Assembly (NCBI GenBank): GCA_017479285.1
Contig: JAFVCL010000008.1
Coordinates: 37,240 to 101,239 of the forward strand
Direction of reading: 5' to 3'
Origin: Lachnospiraceae bacterium
GTDB lineage: Bacteria > Bacillota > Clostridia > Lachnospirales > Lachnospiraceae
Length of the DNA: 64,000 nt
Below are positions 52,104 through 61,598 of this stretch, one piece after another (positions within the stretch are counted from its first letter, which is position 1; every line of letters starts with the position of its first letter). Under the pieces are notes generated by a model, which was not told the DNA's origin, made no database searches, and was given only the letters and a program-made list of their open reading frames with translations. The translations under genes and the position numbers were made by a program.

Positions 52104-53924
52104 TTAGCGAAGTCCAAGATATTTTGTCCAGAATTCTTCACTCCGAAAATAGCTGTATTTTTTTCTGTATTCATCTTTCAAACGATTTTTATTTTTCTTG
52201 TATTCCTTTTCAAGGATTTTGAATTTCTTCATTATTGAGCGGTATCTGTCTCGATCCATCTCCCTTATGGAGACCATATTTGTATAAGGATTGACGGAGG
52301 CATATCTTCTAAAACCTGCCATCTTGCTAAGCTGAACTGAAAAATCAAAGGCAGCTACAGGAAGTCCCGAGGCTTTTAACAGTGCAGGGAATTTATGACC
52401 GTTATCAAAAAGACTCCATGCAATTCTTCCACGGATGCGTCTGAAGAAAGGGGTCATTTGTTCCGCATAAACATCTCTGATCTCATGGACAGATATCTCG
52501 GGATGTTCACTTAAAGGAACGGTTTTTTCACAAAGTGAATTATTCTCCTTAAGTAGAGCCTCACCGTCACAGCTTTCAAGGAAATCCGGTCCTTTTAAGA
52601 AATCCTCCATTGATTTAAGGTAAAGGTCACAGGCACAATAGTTGAATTTGCGGATATCATTGTGAAAAAATGCCTTGTAGATATCATGCATATTTATCCC
52701 GGGCATTATATCAGAGGATATCTCCGCGATATGAAGGTTGCGGAACTGCTGGTAAATATCCATTGCAGCGCTGAATTTAAGCGCAAATCCGAGATGCCAG
52801 AGACAGATTCCGTTCATGCTGATAAACTTCGCTTTGCATCTTAAGGAGTATTCACTGTCATCGCCGCGCACAAAAAAGGGCATTGGCAGACCGTTCTTTT
52901 TAACAACCCCCATGGGAATACAGCAATACCACCAGGCAGCGTATGTTATCGGATTATTATAGTATCCGCCGGCACATTTTACAACATCAAGTGGATCGGA
53001 ATGGTCGAAAGCCGGTTTAAGGGGCTCAAACAGGACTCCCTGAGAGATTGTTCCGAGATCCTCATGCTGTTCATTCGGTTTTTCATAGCGGAGCATGGCA
53101 CCGTTTATAAATCTGTCACTATACTCGGATCTGATAAGGCGAAGCAGATGATATGTCCTTTTTATACTTTCGGGAAGGATGAGTACATCGTCGTCCATAA
53201 GGAGGATATGAGTAGCGGGAGTTTTCTGATGGAGAGTTTCTATCATTCCCCTTGCAAAGCCTCCGCTTCCACCGGTATTCGGATTCGGATGCAGATATAC
53301 ATGATCTGCTACGACCTGACTGGCATCAAGAGTATTTCCATTATCCACAACGTGCAGATCAAGATGATCTTTAATGTCATCATCGCCTTCAAGAATCTCC
53401 CGTTTAATGAGCTCGATATTTTTCAGTATATAAGCCTCCTTGCGGCAGGTAGTTGTGGCAATACTGATCCGGATGTCGTTAAGAACGCTCTCATCAATGG
53501 TAACAGTAAAATAACCTTCGTGGATAATAACCGTGGAAAGAGCTGAGATCTCAGCGCCCAGCAGAGTTTCATTATTATCGGGATATCTGTAGACCAGTTC
53601 TCTTTTGTCTTCAGAAAGCTCGGTGCAGGATGCAAACTCAGTTCTCTTTAGCTCCATATACTCCAAAGAATTGCCGGTATAGGTTATCTCAAGATCCCCA
53701 CTGACGATAAGGTGAAAAGAAACAGCGGTGGCACTGGTATACTGTTTCCAGCTTGACCATGAGCATGCATTGAGGTATGTCAAAAGATCAATACTTTGAC
53801 CGGGGTATAAAGTGAATGCTCCACTCAGCCTGTCATTGAACCCAGTGCCTCTGTAGAACAGGTCCTTACATAACATATGCCTGCTTTCCTTCGGAAAACA
53901 GATTGATTGTATTCGGTATTCCAT
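52104..53924 (-). CDS. GlfT2-like galactofuranosyltransferase
   Basis: 606 residues. As in mycobacterial GlfT2, an N-terminal beta-rich domain (about residues 1-155) precedes a GT2 domain with NTGGSGGFARG (216-226), the metal site MDDDV (243-247), AAWWYCCIPM, the catalytic-type GDDSEYSLR and a conserved LWHLGF His. A long helical C-terminal domain completes the family architecture. It would polymerise or add galactofuranose from UDP-Galf, which the glf product at 59059 provides. It has its own promoter, divergent from the operon at 54145, and is followed by the GH43-like gene after 61 bases. Confidence 0.92.
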   Translation of the reverse strand: MEYRIQSICFPKESRHMLCKDLFYRGTGFNDRLSGAFTLYPGQSIDLLTYLNACSWSSWKQYTSATAVSFHLIVSGDLEITYTGNSLEYMELKRTEFASCTELSEDKRELVYRYPDNNETLLGAEISALSTVIIHEGYFTVTIDESVLNDIRISIATTTCRKEAYILKNIELIKREILEGDDDIKDHLDLHVVDNGNTLDASQVVADHVYLHPNPNTGGSGGFARGMIETLHQKTPATHILLMDDDVLILPESIKRTYHLLRLIRSEYSDRFINGAMLRYEKPNEQHEDLGTISQGVLFEPLKPAFDHSDPLDVVKCAGGYYNNPITYAAWWYCCIPMGVVKKNGLPMPFFVRGDDSEYSLRCKAKFISMNGICLWHLGFALKFSAAMDIYQQFRNLHIAEISSDIMPGINMHDIYKAFFHNDIRKFNYCACDLYLKSMEDFLKGPDFLESCDGEALLKENNSLCEKTVPLSEHPEISVHEIRDVYAEQMTPFFRRIRGRIAWSLFDNGHKFPALLKASGLPVAAFDFSVQLSKMAGFRRYASVNPYTNMVSIREMDRDRYRSIMKKFKILEKEYKKNKNRLKDEYRKKYSYFRSEEFWTKYLGLR

Positions 53925-53980
53925 AGATGTAAACTTACTCCATATATCGGTTCCCTAAAAATCCAGGTAATAATATAATA

Positions 53981-54009
53981 AGATTACAAAAAATAGTATG
54001 GATTGTCAA
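53981..54009 (-). promoter_or_regulatory. Promoter for the GlfT2-like gene
   Basis: On the minus strand TTGACA (54009-54004), 17 bases, TAATCT (53986-53981), about 56 bases before the start at 53924. It is back to back with the plus-strand promoter at 54024. Confidence 0.75.
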
Positions 54010-54023
54010 GGATGACTCGGGTG

Positions 54024-54052
54024 TTGAAGTTTGAGTGTGATAGTGGTACAAT
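54024..54052 (+). promoter_or_regulatory. Promoter for the glf operon
   Basis: TTGAAG (54024-54029), 17 bases, TACAAT (54047-54052) with an extended TGG just upstream of the -10. The predicted start is about 85 bases before the DUF4422 gene, leaving a leader in which no strong hairpin was found. Confidence 0.7.
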
Positions 54053-54144
54053 TTCAAATAATATGCCTTTGCGGCAGAGAGCAACAGCAGGGATATAGTC
54101 CGAAAAAAAAACGGCACTTCATAAATATAGATTGACGAAGATAA

Positions 54145-54996
54145 ATGATATATGTAATAACACATAAAGTGTTTGAAGATGAAAAATTGAATAAAGAACT
54201 GTACAAGGTACTGCATGTCGGCAAGAATAAAGACAGCAAGGACGACTACATCAGGGACGATACGGGAGATAACATATCGGAAAAGAATCCGGAATACTGT
54301 GAATTGACAGGACTGTACTGGATATGGAAGAATGCGGCAGAGGAGCCGGATGATATAACAGGTATCGTACATTACAGAAGATTTTTTACTGACAAGAAGG
54401 GGTACGCCGATTGGAAAAAAAGAAGAAAAATGCCTGAAATACTTGATAATGAAAACGGGAAACTCAATCTTGAAGACGATCAGGTAATCCTTCCGAGTAA
54501 GTATACAACTCTAAGTACGCTAAGGAACTCATACAAAAGATGCCATGATATCAGGGATCTTGAATATGCGAGACGGGCGGTAAAGAGACTATATCCGGGA
54601 TATGTAGAATCGTTTGACAAGGCACTTTCCGGTCATAAGGGGTATTATTTTAATATGTTCATCTGCAAAAGGAAAGTACTTGAAAGATACTGCGAGTGGC
54701 TTTTTCCACTTCTTTTCTATACGGAGAGTATTAAGAAAACGGAGGAAGCCGCATCTTCCGGAGAGATAAATGTTTTATGCGGGCAGGTAAACGGATACCA
54801 GACCAGAGTTTATGGGTTTCTTGCGGAAAGACTTCTTCAGGTATGGATAAATCACGAGGGGCTCAATATCGTGGAAAAACCGGTTTTCAATACTGATGAA
54901 CCACCGGTCGGATTCATTGAGAGGAATTTTATACGTGTAAAATACCTTTGGTTCAAACACGTCCTTCACAGGAAAAGCAAGTATATCAACAAGTAA
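54145..54996 (+). CDS. DUF4422-type glycosyltransferase
   Basis: 283 residues, soluble. It matches the DUF4422 family of capsule-cluster proteins: ITHKVFEDEKLNKELYKVLHVG at the start, ISEKNPEYCELTGLYWIWKN, TGIVHYRRFF, and GYYFNMFICKRKVLERYCEWL, then ERLLQVWINH near the end. Members are regarded as glycosyltransferases because of their clusters and a distant GT-A-like fold; the linkage is unknown. It is the first gene of the operon that holds glf. No strong ribosome site is evident (ACGAAGATAA before the ATG). Confidence 0.87.
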   Translation: MIYVITHKVFEDEKLNKELYKVLHVGKNKDSKDDYIRDDTGDNISEKNPEYCELTGLYWIWKNAAEEPDDITGIVHYRRFFTDKKGYADWKKRRKMPEILDNENGKLNLEDDQVILPSKYTTLSTLRNSYKRCHDIRDLEYARRAVKRLYPGYVESFDKALSGHKGYYFNMFICKRKVLERYCEWLFPLLFYTESIKKTEEAASSGEINVLCGQVNGYQTRVYGFLAERLLQVWINHEGLNIVEKPVFNTDEPPVGFIERNFIRVKYLWFKHVLHRKSKYINK

Positions 54997-55011
54997 AATA
55001 ACCGATAGCAT

Positions 55012-56838
55012 ATGAAAAAAACAAATTTAAGAAAAACAGTATTTCTCGGACTCTTTTACGCTCTGGTGGCGTTTATCGCTTACCGCACGAACAAAAAGGA
55101 GGATGCGGATCTTGCAGTCTGTAATCTCGGAAGGGAGAATAAGTTATGCAGGGATGCCGGTTTTTATGAGCGGTACATAAAAAGAATGCTGGATATCGTA
55201 ATCTCGGCGGTGGGTCTGATAGTGACCGCTCCCATTATTGCCGTTGTATCTTTTGCCGTTTTTATTGAGGATCCTGCAAACCCGATATTTGTTCAGAAAA
55301 GAGTCGGGATAAACAGTACATATTTCAATATCCATAAGCTCCGTTCAATGAAAAAAAACGCGGGTGATATTCCGACGCATCTTCTTACAAAAGAAGAGCA
55401 GGACAGGCTTATCCTCAGAACCGGAAGAATCATCCGCAGGCTTTCAATAGATGAACTGCCGCAGCTTTTCGATATCCTTAGGGGCAGAATGACTTTGGTT
55501 GGACCGCGTCCCGCTCTCTGGAATCAGGACGATCTTGTTGCGGAGAGAGAAAAATATGGTGCAAACAGTGTTAAACCCGGGCTAACAGGCTGGGCACAGA
55601 TAAATGGACGGGATGAACTTGAGATACCCATAAAGGCCAAGTTTGACGGGGAGTATGTAAAGGCACTTAGAAGAAGCAGTATATCAGGCTTTATCATGGA
55701 TGTAAGATGCCTTATCGGAACAGTCAGCGCTGTTCTTTCTTCAAAGGGCGTAGTTGAAGGAGGAACAGGAAAAAAAACGGCAGCGGATACTGACAGGCTT
55801 CAAGACCCGGACTCAGTGAAAGGCTTTGGAGGCAGAAGGGTCAGTCCGGATCTCAAGGCAAAAAAAAAGGTACTTCTTACCGGGAAGGGATCCTACATAG
55901 GACGGAGCTTTATTGAATATGCCAACGAAAACTACCCGGATAATTTCGAGATAGATGAACTTGATCTCAAGGATAATTCCTGGCGCAGGGTTGATTTTTC
56001 CCAATACGATATCGTTTACCATCTCGCCGGGATTGCGCATTCCGACATAGGCGACGCGGATGAGAAAACAAAGAAAATGTATTACGATGTGAACACATCC
56101 CTTGCTGTGGATGCCGCTCTAAAGGCAAAGCGGGAGAAGGTTCCGGTGTTTATTTTCATGAGCTCCATGATTGTTTACGGAAATGCGGCTCCGTATGGAA
56201 AAAGGAAGCAGATAACATCCAAAACAAGCCCTGCTCCCGCAAACTTTTATGGGGACAGCAAGTGGCAGGCCGATAAAAAGATAAGGAACCTGGCGGATAA
56301 GGATTTTAAGACCGTGGTTCTGCGTCCGCCCTTCATATATGGACCGGGATGCAAAGGAAATTATGTATCTCTTGCCGGGTTAGCCAGAAGGCTTCCGATA
56401 TTTCCAATGGCAGAAAACAGAAGGTCAATGCTTTATATAGGTAATCTCTGCGAGTTCCTTTGCAGACTTATGCTTGTCGACGAAACAGAGTTTTCCGGGA
56501 AGGGAAATATTTTCTTTCCACAGAACAGGGAATACACAGAGACTTTTTATATGGTGGACAGGATCCATCTCGCTAATACCGGGCGCAGAATCTTTCCGAC
56601 AAAGGCAGTAAATCCACTGATAGGTATTGTATCCGGAATGAATGGGAGGGCAGGTGCTCTTGTAAACAAGGCTTTTGGGAACTTCTGTTACGATAGGGAA
56701 TTATCAGAGTACCCGGGAATTGAGTATCAGTTATATTCGCTTGAGGAGTCCATAGATATAACGGAATCAGTGAATAAAGAAAGGGCTGCAGGGGCATATT
56801 CGAGCGCAGATCCGTTTTGTAATAAAGGAAGATCATGA
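55012..56838 (+). CDS. Fusion of an initiating phosphoglycosyl transferase and an SDR sugar reductase/epimerase
   Basis: 608 residues. Part 1 (about 53-250) is a monotopic phosphoglycosyl transferase: YIKRMLDIVISAVGLIV re-entrant helix, FVQKRVGINSTYF, HKLRSMKK, catalytic SIDELPQ (D147-E148), TLVGPRPALW, KPGLTGWAQINGRD. Part 2 (about 285-575) is an extended SDR: GKGSYIG nucleotide motif (291-297), YHLAGIAHSD, Ser 384/385, and YGDSK (Y413-K417), ending FIYGPG...RRSMLYI. It would attach a sugar phosphate to undecaprenyl phosphate and reduce or epimerise C4 of that sugar before or after transfer. QuiNAc/FucNAc-type products are likely. It has an extra N-terminal helix (about 8-25). Confidence 0.9.
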   Translation: MKKTNLRKTVFLGLFYALVAFIAYRTNKKEDADLAVCNLGRENKLCRDAGFYERYIKRMLDIVISAVGLIVTAPIIAVVSFAVFIEDPANPIFVQKRVGINSTYFNIHKLRSMKKNAGDIPTHLLTKEEQDRLILRTGRIIRRLSIDELPQLFDILRGRMTLVGPRPALWNQDDLVAEREKYGANSVKPGLTGWAQINGRDELEIPIKAKFDGEYVKALRRSSISGFIMDVRCLIGTVSAVLSSKGVVEGGTGKKTAADTDRLQDPDSVKGFGGRRVSPDLKAKKKVLLTGKGSYIGRSFIEYANENYPDNFEIDELDLKDNSWRRVDFSQYDIVYHLAGIAHSDIGDADEKTKKMYYDVNTSLAVDAALKAKREKVPVFIFMSSMIVYGNAAPYGKRKQITSKTSPAPANFYGDSKWQADKKIRNLADKDFKTVVLRPPFIYGPGCKGNYVSLAGLARRLPIFPMAENRRSMLYIGNLCEFLCRLMLVDETEFSGKGNIFFPQNREYTETFYMVDRIHLANTGRRIFPTKAVNPLIGIVSGMNGRAGALVNKAFGNFCYDRELSEYPGIEYQLYSLEESIDITESVNKERAAGAYSSADPFCNKGRS

Positions 56839-58022
56839 AAGTAGTTATCGTCAATTGCTTTGATACATATGAAGACAGGGTGTTGCTTCTTCAAAGCTAT
56901 TTTTTAAAAAGAGGGCATACTGTCAGGGTTGTGACATCAGACTACAGACATTTCAGGAAAAGCTACCGAACAGACAGACCGGAAGGGTTTATTTTCATTC
57001 ATGCAAAAAGGTACAAAAAGAATTTATCAGTAAAGAGGCTGATATCCCATGAAGGGTTCGCGAAAGATGCGGTAAGTAAGGTCAGAAAGCTCAGACCGGA
57101 TCTTCTGTGGGTGCTGGCTCCGCCGAATAGTATAATAAAGAGTTCGGTCTCTTACAGCAGGAGTAATCCGGATATGCGGCTTGTGGTTGATGTAATCGAT
57201 ATGTGGCCTGAGACGATGCCGGTCGGCAGGTTAAAATTCACGCCCCCTTTTCAGATATGGAAGGCTTTGAGAGACAGATATATAGATAAAGCAGATCTTG
57301 TGGTTACTGAATGTGAACTGTATAAAAAGGTTTTGAGCGGCAGGTGTGACAGGGCAAAGCTAAAGACACTCTATCTTGCAAAAAGAGTAAGCGAACCTGA
57401 ATCAGAATATATTAAAGATATGGATTCTGCAAGGGAAACCATGCAGACGGAAGATGCGGACTGCGTATCGGGAAAACAGGCTCCGCCCTCCGACAGATGG
57501 GAGCTTTGTTATCTCGGTTCAATGAATAATATAATAGACACAGAATGTATAGGGGATATAATCAGGGCTTTGCCGAAAAGACCAAAAAAAACGCTTATAC
57601 ATCTGATAGGCGATGGTGAGAAAAAAGCCGAATTGACAAGAACCTGTACGGAGGCCGGGGGGCAGGTTGTATTCCATGGGAAGATATATGATGCAGTGGA
57701 AAAGAGGAAGATTTTTGATACATGTCATTATGGGCTGAATATCATGAAAAACAGCGTGTTCGTCGGACTTACAATGAAGAGCCTTGATTATTTTTCGGGG
57801 GGTCTGCCGATAATCAACAATATTGAGGGGGATACATATTATTTTGTTGAAAAAAGAAATATCGGGATCAATTTTCGAAGAGAGAAGGGGCTGTCTGAGG
57901 AGGAACTTTCGAAGTACATGGAAATGAGAAGGTGTGTAAGGACACTTTTCAAGGAAAAATTCACAGTAGAATGTTTTGAAAAACGGCTCGATGAGATTCT
58001 AAAGCCGTTAACAGGGGGATGA
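56835..58022 (+). CDS. GT-B-fold glycosyltransferase (GT4-like)
   Basis: 395 residues, overlapping the fusion gene by four bases (ATGA). The N-terminal half (KVVIVNCFDTYEDRVLLLQS, GHTVRVVTSD) and C-terminal half (LCYLGSMNNIIDTECIGDII, IHLIGDGEKKAELT, LTMKSLDYFSGGLPIIN) form a GT-B fold. The usual Glu-x7-Glu of GT4 is not clear; KSLDYFSGGLP fills that place. It is likely cytoplasmic and acts early in unit assembly after the initiating enzyme. Donor and linkage are unknown. Confidence 0.8.
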   Translation: MKVVIVNCFDTYEDRVLLLQSYFLKRGHTVRVVTSDYRHFRKSYRTDRPEGFIFIHAKRYKKNLSVKRLISHEGFAKDAVSKVRKLRPDLLWVLAPPNSIIKSSVSYSRSNPDMRLVVDVIDMWPETMPVGRLKFTPPFQIWKALRDRYIDKADLVVTECELYKKVLSGRCDRAKLKTLYLAKRVSEPESEYIKDMDSARETMQTEDADCVSGKQAPPSDRWELCYLGSMNNIIDTECIGDIIRALPKRPKKTLIHLIGDGEKKAELTRTCTEAGGQVVFHGKIYDAVEKRKIFDTCHYGLNIMKNSVFVGLTMKSLDYFSGGLPIINNIEGDTYYFVEKRNIGINFRREKGLSEEELSKYMEMRRCVRTLFKEKFTVECFEKRLDEILKPLTGG

Positions 58023-58071
58023 CATAAAGGAAGAATAATGAGAGTGCAGGAGATAATCATAGAGGGTAAAA

Positions 58072-59013
58072 ATGTCTAAGAAACGTGTAGCTGCAGTGGT
58101 GGTCACTTACAACAGGAAGGAGCTTCTCGCAGAATGCCTTGAGGCCATCTTTAATGGAAGACCGGATCCGGAAAGATATGAGTTATATGTCTATGTCGTA
58201 AACAATGCAAGCACGGACGGTACAAATATATTTCTTGATGAATATTCGAAAAGGCATAAAAATATTTGTGTACTTTCGCTTCAAACAAACACCGGAGGAG
58301 CAGGTGGTTTTGCTTATGGTATGAATGAAGCCTGCAAGAGAGGATGTGATTATCTCTGGCTAATGGATGACGATACGATAGTTGCGCCGGATACACTTGA
58401 AAAATTACTTGAAGCAAAGGATATTTTGAATGATGATTTCGGTTTTCTTTCAAGCCTTTCCTATTGGACTGACGGATCGCTCTGTAAAATGAACTACCAT
58501 AACATAGCTAAGGACTGGTATACTGACAAGATCCTGATCCGCGACAGCATTCTCAAAATAGAGATGGCTACATTTGTTTCATTCTTTGTTAAGGCGGACA
58601 TTGTTCGGGAACTTGGACTTCCATATAAGGAATACTTCATTTGGGGGGACGATACGGAATATAGTCTAAGGATTTCAAGAAAATACAAATGTTATCTGTG
58701 TGGACAAAGCGGAGTAGTTCATAAGATGAAGACCAACAGATCCACCGAAAAGTATGCGACGGAGAACGATGAGGAAAGAGTAAAAAGACTTTATTATTCA
58801 TTCAGAAATGATATAAATACATACAAAAAACAGGGACTTAAAAGAAAGATAGGCTTGTTTTTCTGGTATTGGATGGAGTTTTTCAGCGTAATGTTTGGTA
58901 AAGGGGTTTCATACCGGGGAATTAAACTCAGAGTACTGTGCAGAGCCGCCCGCGACGGATTGTTTTTCAGACCGGAATTGGTATTTCCCGATAAGGGTAG
59001 GACTGATGCATAG
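58072..59013 (+). CDS. GT2 galactofuranosyltransferase-like (GlfT1-like)
   Basis: 313 residues. GT2 with VVVTYNRKELLAECLEAI, VNNASTDGT, QTNTGGAGGFAYGM and MDDDTIVAP, then FFVKADIVRELGLP, IWGDDTEYSLR and VHKMKTN. The NTGGAGGFAxGM and GDDTEYSLR blocks are shared with GlfT1/GlfT2 enzymes and with the protein at 52104-53924. It lacks the beta-rich N-terminal domain of GlfT2. Its place just upstream of glf supports galactofuranose as donor. GlfT1-type enzymes add the first Galf residues. Confidence 0.87.
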   Translation: MSKKRVAAVVVTYNRKELLAECLEAIFNGRPDPERYELYVYVVNNASTDGTNIFLDEYSKRHKNICVLSLQTNTGGAGGFAYGMNEACKRGCDYLWLMDDDTIVAPDTLEKLLEAKDILNDDFGFLSSLSYWTDGSLCKMNYHNIAKDWYTDKILIRDSILKIEMATFVSFFVKADIVRELGLPYKEYFIWGDDTEYSLRISRKYKCYLCGQSGVVHKMKTNRSTEKYATENDEERVKRLYYSFRNDINTYKKQGLKRKIGLFFWYWMEFFSVMFGKGVSYRGIKLRVLCRAARDGLFFRPELVFPDKGRTDA

Positions 59014-59058
59014 AAAAAGCATATTTATTTAAAATTTCAGTGAAGCAGGAGGGAATAT

Positions 59059-60171
59059 ATGTACGATTACTTAATAGTCGGCGCCGGACTTTACGGTGCG
59101 GTATTTGCAAGGGAAATGACCGATGCGGGGAAAAAGGTTCTCGTTATCGATAAGAGAGATCATATCGCGGGAAATGTGTACACCGAGACAAAAGAGAAGA
59201 TCCATGTACACAAATACGGCGCACATATTTTCCATACAAACATCAAGGAAGTATGGGACTATGTAACAAGATTTGCCACCTTTAACCGTTTTACCAATAG
59301 CCCTGTGGCAAATTATAAGGGAGAATTATATTCCCTTCCTTTCAATATGTACACATTTAACAAGATGTGGGGGGTCGTAACGCCCGAGGAGGCGGCTGCG
59401 AAGATCGAGGAGCAAAAGAAGGCAGCAGGCATAACAAAGCCTAAAAACCTTGAGGAACAGGCCATATCCCTTGTGGGCATCGATATTTATGAGAAGCTCA
59501 TTAAGGGATATACCGAAAAACAGTGGGGGCGTGACTGCAAGGATCTGCCCGCATTTATCATAAAGAGACTTCCTGTAAGACTTACTTTTGATAACAACTA
59601 TTTTAACGCTCTTTACCAGGGAATCCCTATGGGGGGATATACAAAGATGGTTGAAAACATGCTTGAGGGCATAGAGGTAAGACTTGGGGAGGACTATCTT
59701 TTAGACAGGGCGAAATGGGATGCTATGGCTGAAAAAATTGTTTACACCGGTCCCATAGATGCATTCTACGATTACAGTGAGGGACTTTTGGAATACAGAA
59801 GCGTCAGATTTGAGACTGAAGTGCTCGATAAGCCAAATTTCCAGGGAAATGCTGCAGTAAACTATACAGACAGAGAAACTCCCTACACCCGCATCATCGA
59901 GCATAAATGGTTTGAATTCGGCAAGGATGATGAGGGAAAAGACATTCCGAAAACCATTATCAGCAGGGAGTACTCATCTGAGTGGAAAAAGGGGGACGAG
60001 CCCTATTATCCCGTAAATGACGAAAAGAACGCAGCGGTCTACGCAAAGTACAAGGCACTTGCCGATAAGGAAGAGAAGATCATATTTGGCGGAAGGCTCG
60101 GAGAATACAAGTATTACGATATGGACGGCGTAATTGCGGCGGCGCTTGGTAAGATAAAAGAGATGAGGTAA
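59059..60171 (+). CDS. glf: UDP-galactopyranose mutase
   Basis: 370 residues, standard length. FAD motif VGAGLYGAVFAREM, then VIDKRDHIAGNVYTE, HKYGAHIFHT, RFTNSPVANYKGELYSLPFNMYTF-type region (about residues 79-103), GYTEKQWGRDCKDLPAFIIKRLPVR-type region (about 153-177) and YTGPIDAFYDYSEGLLEYRS-type region (about 230-250), all diagnostic of Glf. It converts UDP-galactopyranose to UDP-galactofuranose, using reduced FAD. It supplies the two galactofuranosyltransferases in the window. AGGAGG precedes the ATG. Confidence 0.98.
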   Translation: MYDYLIVGAGLYGAVFAREMTDAGKKVLVIDKRDHIAGNVYTETKEKIHVHKYGAHIFHTNIKEVWDYVTRFATFNRFTNSPVANYKGELYSLPFNMYTFNKMWGVVTPEEAAAKIEEQKKAAGITKPKNLEEQAISLVGIDIYEKLIKGYTEKQWGRDCKDLPAFIIKRLPVRLTFDNNYFNALYQGIPMGGYTKMVENMLEGIEVRLGEDYLLDRAKWDAMAEKIVYTGPIDAFYDYSEGLLEYRSVRFETEVLDKPNFQGNAAVNYTDRETPYTRIIEHKWFEFGKDDEGKDIPKTIISREYSSEWKKGDEPYYPVNDEKNAAVYAKYKALADKEEKIIFGGRLGEYKYYDMDGVIAAALGKIKEMR

Positions 60172-60173
60172 TT

Positions 60174-61595
60174 ATGTTTCAGAAGGAAAACCTTATAAAA
60201 AGATACATCTTTCTGTTCCTTGATATGCTGATAGTCGCGCTTTCTTTGGGAATTGCCAACATAATAAGATTCGGAAAGCTGAATATTTCAGAGGCGGATA
60301 AGGATCTTTACCTGCTCTTTCTTTTGGTGGAGCTTTTTGCGTGCGTTCTGGGAAACAGACTCTTTAATCTCGACAGCAATATCTTTGACAGAGGCTGGTT
60401 TAAGGAGTTTTTTGCGGTGCTTAAGTCCGAGATCTGTATTATGCTGGCGGGACTGTTTTTCCTTTATTTTATAAAGGAATCCACTACTTTTCCGAGACTT
60501 CAGATGCTGTATTTTCTGATCAGCTATTTTGTGCTGTCCTATCTCGGACATCAGTTGGTTAAGAAATTGATTGCTGTTTACTACAAGAACAGTCATTCCT
60601 TTAAGCAAATCATGTTAATATCAACTTCGGATAAGGTCGAGCAGATCGTTGAGAAGATAAAAACAACCAATAACTGGTATTTCAAGATCGCATACATAAC
60701 TCTTGTAGACAGAGATGCAAAAGGAGAAGAAATAGGCGGGATCCCCGTTATCGCAAATGTGGACGATATGCTGGAGGAATCGAAGACGAGAGCCCTTGAC
60801 GGAGTATTTATTAACCTTGGATACGCAAATCACGGGAATTTAAAGATAATCGATATAATGCATGAGTACCAGAGCATGGGAGTATTTGTACATGTAAATA
60901 TCGATGCTCTGGAACTGGATGTAGCCAATAAAAAGATAGAGAATCTCGGATTCTTTAAGGTCGTAACTTACTCAAGCAAGCTCCGTGACCCTGCCCAGAT
61001 GGCGCTTAAGAGGATAATGGATATACTTGGCGGATTTATCGGAAGCCTGTTTACGCTTATACTTTGTATTTTTCTTATCCCGGCGATATGCATCGAATCC
61101 CCGGGGGCTCCGATATATACTTCAACCCGTGTAGGCAGAAACGGAAGACATTTCAAAATGTATAAGTTCCGCTCAATGTATAAAGATGCTGAAGCTCGTA
61201 AGGCAGAACTTATGGCCCAGAACGAAATGCAGGGCGCCATGTTTAAGATGGAGAATGACCCCCGTATTACCAAGGTGGGCAAGTTTATAAGAAAGACAAG
61301 TCTCGACGAATTTCCGCAGTTTTTCAATGTATTGAAGGGAGATATGTCCCTCGTCGGAACAAGACCGCCGACAGTGGATGAGGTGGAGCAGTACCAGGTA
61401 GAGCAGAAGCGCAGGCTTTCCGTCACCCCCGGTATAACCGGACTCTGGCAGGCTACAGGCAGAAGCGATATCGTAAACTTCGAGGATGTGGTCAAGCTGG
61501 ACCTTGAATATATAGATAACTGGAGCATCGGACTCGACATAAAGCTTCTCTTTATGACCATTGGAAATGTATTTTTACGAAAGGGAGCAAAGTAA
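60174..61595 (+). CDS. Undecaprenyl-phosphate sugar phosphotransferase (WbaP/WcaJ-like)
   Basis: 473 residues. Four N-terminal helices (about residues 12-130), a Rossmann-like CoA-binding-type domain (about 140-265), then the phosphoglycosyl transferase domain: LKRIMDILGGFIGSLFTLIL, STRVGRNGRHFKMYKFRSM, KTSLDEFPQFFNVLKGDMSL with the catalytic Asp-Glu, RLSVTPGITGLWQATGRSD. It starts an Und-PP-linked glycan by transferring a hexose phosphate. It is the second initiating enzyme of the operon, after the PGT-SDR fusion. It starts two bases after the glf stop. Confidence 0.95.
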   Translation: MFQKENLIKRYIFLFLDMLIVALSLGIANIIRFGKLNISEADKDLYLLFLLVELFACVLGNRLFNLDSNIFDRGWFKEFFAVLKSEICIMLAGLFFLYFIKESTTFPRLQMLYFLISYFVLSYLGHQLVKKLIAVYYKNSHSFKQIMLISTSDKVEQIVEKIKTTNNWYFKIAYITLVDRDAKGEEIGGIPVIANVDDMLEESKTRALDGVFINLGYANHGNLKIIDIMHEYQSMGVFVHVNIDALELDVANKKIENLGFFKVVTYSSKLRDPAQMALKRIMDILGGFIGSLFTLILCIFLIPAICIESPGAPIYTSTRVGRNGRHFKMYKFRSMYKDAEARKAELMAQNEMQGAMFKMENDPRITKVGKFIRKTSLDEFPQFFNVLKGDMSLVGTRPPTVDEVEQYQVEQKRRLSVTPGITGLWQATGRSDIVNFEDVVKLDLEYIDNWSIGLDIKLLFMTIGNVFLRKGAK

Positions 61596-61598
61596 GCC

